NCBI GenBank assembly: GCA_004026145.2
Contig: CP034990.1
Location: 2,856,827-2,920,826, forward strand
Source: Takifugu bimaculatus
Taxonomy: Eukaryota > Chordata > Actinopteri > Tetraodontiformes > Tetraodontidae
Reading direction: 5' to 3'
DNA length: 64,000 bases
Shown: piece by piece, positions 55,681 through 64,000 of the stretch
Numbering within the stretch: position 1 is the stretch's first letter
How the letters are laid out: every line of letters begins with the position of its first letter
Notes under the pieces: generated by a model
Database searches by the model: none
Seen by the model: only the letters and a program-made list of their open reading frames with translations
What the model was told of the DNA's origin: nothing
Made by a program: the position numbers and the translations under genes

Positions 55681-57480
55681 AAGATCCCAAAGTAGATATA
55701 TCATTAAAACAATATCAATATCATCCCGACAGTGAGACTTGGGCCCAGAGAAAGCTGGATGGGGCAGGATGAAGAGAAGCTGATCCGAAACTCTCAGGAC
55801 CTCAGATTGGGACAAAGGTTCTCCTTGGAAAGGACAATGGGGAAACACGGCCAGAGCCCAGATAACAACCAAACCCAGGACAAGAACAGTTCAAACCCCG
55901 CAGGATTTCTAGCCTAAAGGTGCTTCAACTATTGAGTAAAAGGTCTAAAACATTTACGTTGGTGCTTTAGTATTTATTCAAACGTAAGTTTCCCATTTGA
56001 AATACTTAAAAACAAAGATTTGGTTTCCATGTTCTCATTCTATGAGACCAACCACAGAAACACAATCCCATATTTTAGCAGCTTCTAAAATAGAAACTCA
56101 CTTCCAGGAAGTTCAAGCTGCCTTTATTAATTATGGTTAAATCAAAGCTGTGTGTAACTCTGCCCTGTATCATGCAAACTCTAGTGTCTCATTAATATTA
56201 CAGATGATTGTTTGACTTCATTTATTTCGGTTTTCCATCTGAGTGGGGCCAAACGATGAAGCAGGGAGAAATTATACAATATGTAAATTCTTTTTAGGGT
56301 TCAGTGTGCGAATAAACTACTTTTGAAAAACTCTGCTTTAACTTTCTTTCATGTCTTCTCTGGGCTTCGTTGTGTTGCTGGTTCGGGGATTCATTCAAAC
56401 TTTTACGTTAAAAACCCCAGCATCTTCCAACAAGCAGGAATCGCTCCGGCCAACGGGGATGGGGGGCCGGGATAGGAGTCAGAGGGTTCTGGTTGGCTTC
56501 CAAAGAGCTTCCTCCCTCGGACGCCTCTCCCTCATTTACAGGCAGAATTTGCATGTGTACCTTGTGTGTTTGTGTGGATTAATAAAGTGTTTCTTGGTTT
56601 TCTGTTGATATAATGAGCTCTTCTTTCATTCTTCTTCATTAGGTTTTATTGCTGCGGTCTTGGTCAGGTGTCAAGGATGACGGAAGGCTGCTGCTCTTGA
56701 CAATCGCCCAAGACAGAGACTAAAGTCTTTTTCCAAGCAGATAACGCTCTTCAACACGCAGCTCCCCCGCTCACGTGCTGTCGGAAATTAGGGAATTTTA
56801 CGTTGGGAAACCATCGGTTGTCACCGAACGGTTGTAAACACAAGCCTGGTTGGTGGACGTCCCAGAGGTGGTGTTTTCATCCTCCCTCCTGTCCTCCACG
56901 TTGCCACTCCTCCGTTGTCGGAACGCTCAGGTTTTCCCACCGGACTCACCAGCGCCCCCACCAGGTCAGGCATGATCGGAACATCTGGGTTTTGAGTCTC
57001 CTCTTCGCTCCAGGCTGATCTGAGCGATTTTTACAGTAATTCTAGTTGCCAATAAAGAAGGTTTTAAGATGCTTTTGGTTTAGGGAGTTTGTTCCTTACG
57101 TGGATGTGGCGTTTGGCCCCCTGGTCCCGTGTCACAGCCCTGAAGAGAGCAGTTGTCTGATGATCGGAGAGACGTTTCAGCAGAAACGTTGATGCACATC
57201 AACATTAAACGACGCTTGTCTCTAAACGGCGTAATCACCATCAGGCCGCAGGGAGAAGAAGCTGAGGGTGGATGTTCCCTGATGTTAAACATGTTTGTTT
57301 TCAGGTGCGACGCCGTCTCGTCCCGACGCTCCAGCAAAGACAGGAAGTGTGTGTGAGGCGGGCAGCGTTCGCTCCCCACTTGGAAATTCAATATCTTTGC
57401 GTGGAAGGTGGAGATAGCTACTTACTCGACTGACCCTGAATCCCCTTTAGAGGGGAAGGGGGGGGGGAATAATCTCTAAC
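55681..57480. other. Unique DNA, no gene seen
   Basis: Contains AATAAAG words (for example 56580) without an upstream gene. A short inverted ACGTTTCAGCAGAAACGT lies at about 57171-57188. No coding evidence. Confidence 0.35.
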
Positions 57481-57725
57481 GGATATAATTTTAGAGGAAA
57501 AATGAGTCAAAGAGGCAGAGAGAGGATATAAAAGCAGATTATATTTAAGCAGTAATCAGGACAGTGTAGAGCTTGAGAGATTTTAATATGTTTAAATGTT
57601 CTTAATTGGGCTCAGAGTGGAGTGGGGGCCCCTGAAAGCATCCACCCAAAACAGCGCTCTAAAGGTAAAAGTAGATTGGCTTTTATTGTATTGTAATGAG
57701 AAGTGGGAAATTGGATGTTAATTCC
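57481..57725. promoter_or_regulatory. Candidate conserved non-coding block
   Basis: AT-rich and repeat-free, with ATATTTAAGCAGTAATCAGG near 57541 and a TTTTATTGTATTGTAATGAG stretch near 57680. No coding signal. Judged by composition only. Confidence 0.27.
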
Positions 57726-59150
57726 GTCCCTGGAGGGAGCGAGCGCTGCTTGTGCTCGGCGCGAGGTGTAGCTGTATCGGGGTCGCGCCTCCGAAGTGGT
57801 GTTGCATCTCGCCCGCTTCCTTAAGGTGAGGGGAGGGCTGGTAAAAGCTTGGAGATGCATGTGCCAGACAACGCGCGCCAGCATTTGAGCGTGCGCTGGC
57901 ACATCTTCACTAGCGTACACCCCAGGCCCGCTCCCCCGAAGGTTAAACCCGCCACGTGCGCGGCCGGCGCGATCGCATCTCGCCGCTGACACTGCTGTCA
58001 CCTTATTGGAGTCTTGTAGGAATTACACCCCAGAAGATCAGCCCCCAACACCGGATATTATCAGGATTTCCCACTGCGAAGGGAAATATTAGCGCGCCCG
58101 GCGTAGCGGCTGCCAACACAAACCTGCCTCTAAAGGCGTAGCGGCGCCGCCGCTCCAACACAGCGGTCCCGTGCACTCCGTCCCTTTCAATTGTAAAATC
58201 GGCTTGGCAAAAGAAGTGGCAGCGTAACGTTCAGCTGTGGTTTTCTTTCAGCCAAAGCGCTTTTCTTTGACATGTGTGTGTGTGTTGGGACAGTGGGGGG
58301 GGGGCGCCTAGGTCTTAGCTGTGAGTGTAGGGAAGAGCGTGGTTCCATCTGGCAGCGGGGGAGGCAGCTTTGTGGATATCAGGTCCAAGGCACATTGCTA
58401 CAGAAGGGTCCTTCTCCGTGACACCTGCAGAATACCTCTGAGCTCCGACCGCCTGCCTGTTAGCGTTGTTTTACACAAAGGACGGGCATGTGCCACCACA
58501 CCCTCTGGTCACCCTCTGATAAGAGAACGGGGGCCTCTTAGGTGGAGGGGGGACACGCTGAGAGCCGCTAGACACCAGCAGCGGCTCGCTTTAAGGATGC
58601 GCCACAGCTGCTCCGTCCCCGGGAGCTGCGATTCCTGATTGATCCTGCTGTTTTCTCTGGTGTTCTTTTTAAAAAAGAGCAGTTTTCATTTCTTTTTGAA
58701 GTGTGACTTTGGTCACTTTGCTCCTGTAAGTGAACTAACAAGTTGTTTTTTTTATTTCCCTGCAGAAAAATGCTGCCGATGGGAAGAATAATAGATGGAG
58801 TGGAGAGAAAGAACAGCAGAGAAAGAGGGAGAGACGTCTCTTTTATTTACCCTCATGCTTCAGTACTCCTTGTTAAGGAGGGGAGGACAATGGCTGGATC
58901 GCCCAATTTGCTGTCAGTGTCTCCATGTTTCTCAATTGATTTTTCTGACAAAGTCCAGAATCATTTTTCAACTCCCCTTCATCCTCTCCTTCCCCTGTCC
59001 CTCACTCTCTTTATCATTTCCTCTCATATATCAGCCTGCTCGCTGACGCTCAGCCCCCATTGGATGGATGAAGATGGCGCCCGAGGATCCATCCGTACGT
59101 GCCCGTGACACGGGCGCAAAGCGTGTGTAAACAACCCTCACGTGTGTTAA
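57726..59150. other. Unique DNA, no gene seen
   Basis: A polypyrimidine-AG word (TTTTTTTTATTTCCCTGCAG, 58746-58765) looks like a splice acceptor and is followed by an open stretch of about 114 codons (to 59108), but no domain or matching donor supports an exon. GC- and CpG-rich near 57730-57970 and 58090-58160. Confidence 0.3.
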
Positions 59151-59600
59151 ATGTGTTATTTCTATTTATTTCACAGATGTTTTATGAAAATGAGAATTGG
59201 GGCACGCTTAAAGCGCAGTGATGCCAAATCCTCTCTAAGCTTTAATTAGGAACCCTGTAAAAAAAATAGTCGGGCTACCAGCACGTACAACTTTTAAAGT
59301 GTATTAAATGCTGCAATCATATTTAAAACGTTATAATCTCTCTATATAATTAGAATTTTATGCGTAATTGAGAGTGCGAGCCACAGGTCAAGGTGACTGT
59401 TAATTCTCAGACAAAACCTCATCTGCTGCATAATGACAACACAGTTAGATTAATGAAAATGGCTAAAAAGAACTGTTTATTATTAACATTATTATTAGTA
59501 GCAGCAGTAGAGATTATTAGATTACATCCGAATTTCAATTATTTCGCATTTCTTTGCATTTTGTGCGGCGTTTAACAGAAACTGTTTTCTGTGCGTGATG
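59151..59600. promoter_or_regulatory. Candidate conserved non-coding AT-rich block
   Basis: Repeat-free and about two thirds A/T, with ATATAATTAGAATTTTATGC (59344-59363), TTAGATTAATGAAAATGG near 59443 and TTCAATTATTTCGCATTTC near 59534. Many homeobox-like ATTA cores. A 60-codon open frame (59393-59575) has no homology. Inferred regulatory. Confidence 0.35.
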
Positions 59601-59759
59601 CATAGACATTGTGGCTTGTTTTAAATGCCTTTAAATCTTTAGCCTAGCTTCTCACACTGCACGTTCCCAGTCTAAAGGGTCCTGCTGCACAGGCTAAAAC
59701 AGAAGGGAGGCTATCAGGCGATCGCTTGACACGGGTCAAGTTGTTGGGTTGAGAGGAAC

Positions 59760-60065
59760 AAGGCCACGGCTAACAAGACCACTTATGGTGCTGACAGCTT
59801 TAAGTGTAGCGGGCCATTAGAGAGACGTTGTTCACATTGGCTCAAGTGTGAAATGATGTGTGAAGAGCTAGCAAGAGTTAATATCACCATTATCACAGGG
59901 TCATCTCTGGAAGACATAGATCCGGAGGAGTCCTGCTAGCACAAAGTACGAAACTCTGACTTGGAATAATAGTTCTGCTCATTAATGCGCCCATTGTCTG
60001 GCTAAGTGAAAGTGGAGCCCATTAAGGAGCAGGACGAAAATACAGAGGACGTGAAACCTGGAGCC
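59760..60065. promoter_or_regulatory. Candidate conserved non-coding block
   Basis: Repeat-free segment with ATTAATGCGCCCATTGTCTG (59980-59999), which contains a SOX-like CATTGT word, and the CCATTA words GGCCATTAGAG and GCCCATTAAG. Ends at a GGC run. Composition-based inference only. Confidence 0.3.
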
Positions 60066-60069
60066 AACA

Positions 60070-60090
60070 GGCGGCGGCGGCGGCGGCGGC
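60070..60090. repeat. (GGC)n trinucleotide run
   Basis: Seven GGC units. Confidence 0.93.
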
Positions 60091-60704
60091 GCCCACGCTC
60101 CTCACCCGTTAATGCACCTAAGAGTATATGATGCATGGCTCGATGATGGCATTCAGCTTCAGATGTCAGATTATCGGCGAGTTAACGGCGGCCAGAGAGA
60201 CTTTCCCGGCCCCTCTGTTGGGTTCCCACCGATGGTCCCGCTGATCCACGGACAGCTCACGCCGGCGAGCCCCCGCCCCCGCCCCCCCCCCGCCCCCACC
60301 CCCGAGGAACTCTGCTGCCTGTCCCTTCACATCATGGACGCTGCGATAAAGGCCTGCCAAACGTGAAAAGTTGTGGGCCAAAAGTTTGGGCTGAAGAAGA
60401 GGAGGAGAAAAAAAAAAAGAGGGGAAAAATGAGGAAGTTTAAGCTGTGGAGCCCTTCCCCTGAAGGCAAGCTGGCCTGCCATCTGTGCCGACTCTCTAGC
60501 CATAGCCACCACCCCTGGAAGATAGAGAGGAGAGAGGCAGCCAGGGATGAAGGGAGGGAGGAAAGGAAGAGCGGGTCTGGGAACACCAGACACACCAAGG
60601 AGTGGATGCAAATTTCAGGATGCAGTAAAAGAGGAGGAGAAGGGATGAGCCAAATAAATGAAGCTAAGCTAAGACTACCTGTCTAAAGGCAACAGCTCCT
60701 TAAT
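60091..60704. other. Unique DNA, purine-rich right half
   Basis: The stretch 60395-60660 is strongly A/G-rich on the plus strand with an A11 run near 60409. C-rich run at 60269-60300. No gene. Confidence 0.35.
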
Positions 60705-60724
60705 CCCCCCCCCCCCCCCCCCCC
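60705..60724. repeat. Poly-C run (20 C)
   Basis: Twenty consecutive C. Possible assembly length uncertainty. Confidence 0.95.
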
Positions 60725-62948
60725 ACCCACCGAAGACGATGACACAACCTCTCCCCTCGGGTCCACTGAGGCCTCCGGCTTTGACAGGCAGACGTGAGCT
60801 TTGCCTGACACTGACTCTGCTTTTTCACCAAAAAGGAGCCCAGTTTTGTAGCCTTTTCTTCTTTTTTTTTTTTCCTTTACTCCTCTTTCCTGGGAAAATC
60901 TGCCAGAGCTTATCCATCGAAGCCAACACATGAACTTTCAATCAGGGATTAGCCGGATTTTCCAATGCGGATCTTCTTTTGTGAATTTGGCCAGCATCGC
61001 CTGTGTTGCTGGCATAGCGAACGTAAATAGAATATGATCTCTGGGCCAAGGGATTGCCTCACTTATTTCAAAGAAAGACTTCAAAAAATGGGGCCTCTGT
61101 GAGTGTGATGTTCCTCCGGTTCTGAAGAGCATCCTCTACACGAGAGCGCCGCAGGTCCGGGTCCAAGAAGACGTGCACGGGCACATGCTGTCAGTGCACC
61201 TCGCCCTCCTGGCCAAAGGAGACCAGACCCACTGAAGAAATCGTGAATGAAAGATCCGGATGGCTCAAGCTAACAAACAGAGATGGCCTTTTTCCTCTCT
61301 GCTGGTGAGTGTGACAAACCTCTATCTCCTCCAGCACACCCCCCCCCTCTATCTTTATCTTCTGGTCCTGCCACCTCATCCACGCCTGTCTCACCATTGT
61401 CCCCTGTGCTGACGTCCAGTCTTCGCAGATCTAGATGCTAATCCTAGCTTACCATGCTGGTGGCGGTGATAAGAGACGCCCCGCCGCACAACAGTGGTGT
61501 GTGACTCTGGTAGACTCCAGGGTTCTGTCAGACCGCTCCATGTGGCCACGGGCCACCACTGAAGTTGGACCAAGGTCCATCTGAATGAGGGTTTATATTG
61601 AGGAACACACATGGGCACAGGCACACGTCGGAAAAACACGGACACAAATGATGAGATGCTGAGCCACACAGCGCTAAACGAAACGCACAATAGCCACTCA
61701 AGACGATTTAAACTTCCGCACGGACGCAAGTTTTATCTTAAAAACGGACAAAAGGCGAATGCGCCGCCCAGCAGGGCTTTGTGTTTGTTCTTTAAATGTC
61801 AGAGTGAAAATCCTCCCTATCCCGCAACTTTGAAGAAGATAGCTTTAATCGAGCGGCTAGCGCCGCCGCGGCTGTCATTCACCGCTCGGCTTTGCCGCCG
61901 CCACGGCCAAACAAACGTGACAAATGTTGTGTTTTCGCAGCGGCGGTGGCAAAGATTCTCCCCAGTCTCACTCCGTTTCGCTCGTTCACCCTCTTGACTT
62001 TCACTCAGGACGACCCGGTCCGCTCAGGACGACCCGGTCCGCTCAGGTGGGTACGGAGCCTTAAAACGGGGGCGGAACGCGCCTCGTTAATATAATCAAA
62101 GGAGCCTGCGGTGTGTGTGTGTGACGCTTCTTATTGTGTTCCTTTGTGCGTGTAAATCAAGAAATATCTCATTTCCATCAGATCAAGTTAAGACAACGTG
62201 CACTATCACAGAGTGAAGCGCTCACAGATGGCTGCTGGGTGTTCCCTAAACTCTTGGCGGTTCGTTTTTTTTTTTTTTTTCCTGTTGTAATTTTTCGGTG
62301 TGGAGAAAAAAACAACAACACAAAGACGAGCTGATTTTCTTGTGCGGCAACAGTGATGTTTACCTGCGTGTTGTGTGTGTGTTTATATTGCTGCTCTGTC
62401 AGTGTGTGTGTGTGTGTGTGTGGCCTGTGGGTTCAGTCAGGATGGAATCTGTTGCGTTCCCTTCTCATATGTTCGGTGGAACCAGAACCAACGTTGCTTT
62501 AGGATTTAAATCTGCACTAATAATCCAAACTCAAAGGATCGGGTGTGTTACGGAGCTATTTTAATAATGTCCTCATAAGGCTGGTTATGTCTCTCATCTG
62601 GTGTGGTGAAATGTTCTGTGAGACCCGATGAGGTAAGAGCACGTAGTTCCCTGACCCGGAACTGCAGGTCTTTGCGATGGAGGAACGACGGCGGGATTTG
62701 GAGGATTTTCCATTTTTTCGGCTTTATTTGCAAAGCGCCGCGCGCCTTCCTGAGGAGGACGACTTTGCAAATTACATTTTTGACCACAGAACATTTTAAT
62801 TTCAGTCATATCAGCAAATAAACAGTTGCACTGAGGACAAGAAAGTATCAGCAAACAAAATGTGAGGGGATGATTGAATGCTAATTCATAGCTAATGTGT
62901 ACATGTCTAGCATGAAATATCTCCATTACATCTTTCGTCTCCAACTCT
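60725..62948. other. Unique DNA, no gene seen
   Basis: Includes a 19-bp tandem duplication (62006-62043), T-runs at about 60865-60880 and 62267-62281, and a (GT)n of about 10 units at 62402-62421. No recognised coding sequence. Confidence 0.35.
62006..62043. repeat. 19-bp exact tandem duplication
   Basis: CAGGACGACCCGGTCCGCT twice in a row without mismatch. A recent slip or the seed of a future minisatellite. Confidence 0.9.
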
Positions 62949-62958
62949 GTGTGCGTGC

Positions 62959-62994
<36 letters not shown>
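62949..62994. repeat. (GT)n microsatellite
   Basis: GTGC units change into about 18 GT units. Confidence 0.95.
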
Positions 62995-62995
<1 letters not shown>

Positions 62996-64000
62996 AGTGC
63001 AGCGCCAGCTCTCGTATTTAATCTCCTAATTTAAATGATCAGCAGCAACTTAAATACAAAGAGTGAGAGAGCGAAATACTAAATGTGTTCATTAAAACGA
63101 CTGCCTATCACCCATATTTTAGATATGGTGAGATGGCCCCACTTTTTCCAGACAGTAACACATTACGAGCTCTCTCAAAATATGATATTGCCTTTAATCT
63201 GCCCTTAAATGCTTTCATCAGTGTCTGAATGGGGGAGCGGGGGTGGGGCACGCGTATTCCCAGCTAATGTGGGACTCTCATGTGGGCTGTGAGCACAAGT
63301 CACTGGTGTGTATTCCTATACTCTATTCTTTGATCTATTTCTCCCGATGCAGCGTGTCTGTGTCTGTGTGTGTGTGTGGGTGTGTGTGTTGGGGGGTGTT
63401 CTCGGTCTCAGTGCTGCGCATCACTACCTTAAAGTCTCCATTAATCAATCTCCCCTCCTTTCATCCTAGGGCCAGTCCCACCCTGCTCTCCGTTTCTGTA
63501 TGGGCTCCGTTCTCCTTCCACAGGAGTGTGTGTCGTTAACATCAACGGGGCAACAGGAAGTGTCGAACTAATAAAGACAACAACCTTGAGGGTTTGATTA
63601 AAGGCCTTTGTTCTCTGGTGAAAATGCTCCATTCTCTGGTTAAAACAAAAGCCTGATGCTTCTAATTCAGCTGTCAGCTCCTATTGACGCGTCTGACTGT
63701 CGGAGCCAGACGACATTTACATACTTTATATATAGAGCGAAATGAAACGTGCGTATGCCGGCGATAATAATTAGAGAACGTTCCGGAAACACACACACAC
63801 ACACGCGCGCGTTACACGCTCACAATGCCGCCGTTTGTCCTTCACTCCCAGCTGCAGGATCGGTGTGTTTTTGAAGAGCGACTGCAGGCATTTGGCAACG
63901 CGTGGCTGTTTTAGCGCGCCGGCTAATTTAGCTTTAATTGTAAAAGCAGGACCCCCCCACACACACACACAACCCCCCCACAACCCCAGCACCTTCGCCC
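62995..64000. other. Unique DNA, no gene seen
   Basis: A short GT-rich stretch at 63358-63390 and AC-rich 63789-63804. Open frames are short with no homology. The window ends in unique DNA. Confidence 0.38.

Overview
This window looks like nuclear DNA of a bony fish, probably a spiny-rayed teleost. The reasons are long (TG/CA)n tracts, many mini- and microsatellites, decayed hAT DNA transposons, an LTR element, endogenous-retrovirus and Ty3/Gypsy fragments, a tRNA-derived SINE-like relic, and a degraded copy of a repeat tail ending in AGAAAATGGATGGA that is common in fish. No bacterial or organellar gene organisation is visible. I found no convincing host protein-coding exon. The open frames are short or lie in tandem repeats, and the only recognisable protein homologies are to transposable elements. 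The species and the nearest host genes cannot be named from this sequence alone.

Layout. Positions 1-6.7 kb are a nest of mobile DNA and tandem repeats. An old retroviral pol fragment (about 3446-3660) is cut by the 5' end of a hAT transposon (terminus at 3443). The broken transposase reads on the minus strand from 3103 towards 1450. Two minisatellites, with 22-bp and 32-bp units, sit inside that transposase. Next comes a roughly 13-bp-based minisatellite (4270-6698), split by a 772-bp solo LTR with 5-bp target duplications. From 6.7 to 17 kb, unique DNA alternates with five more arrays: a 26-bp unit, a 960-bp TG/TA-rich tract, an ATAGGAT-based array, short imperfect repeats, and a 1.5-kb 29-bp array. 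From 17 to 53 kb the DNA is mostly unique. It includes AT-rich blocks with many homeobox-, POU-, SOX/TCF-, E-box- and RFX-like words that resemble conserved non-coding elements, a complete internally deleted hAT copy (26411-27363, perfect 8-bp target duplication), a 22-bp array (23.0-23.6 kb), a 20-bp array (39.6-40.3 kb), many microsatellites, and a 100-N assembly gap (43268-43367). A cluster of Ty3/Gypsy and LINE relics lies at 53.7-55.7 kb. The rest, to 64 kb, is again unique DNA with enhancer-like blocks.

Interpretation. The pattern of no host exons in 64 kb, many AT-rich blocks dense in developmental transcription-factor words, and transposons and satellites between them is what a teleost gene desert or very large intron around a developmental regulator looks like. 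That is inference, and alignment to other fish genomes would decide it. The most unusual observation is that the 22-bp and 32-bp minisatellites at the left end were both amplified from neighbouring codons of one hAT transposase gene: the repeat units and the DNA flanking them still translate into the conserved transposase sequence.
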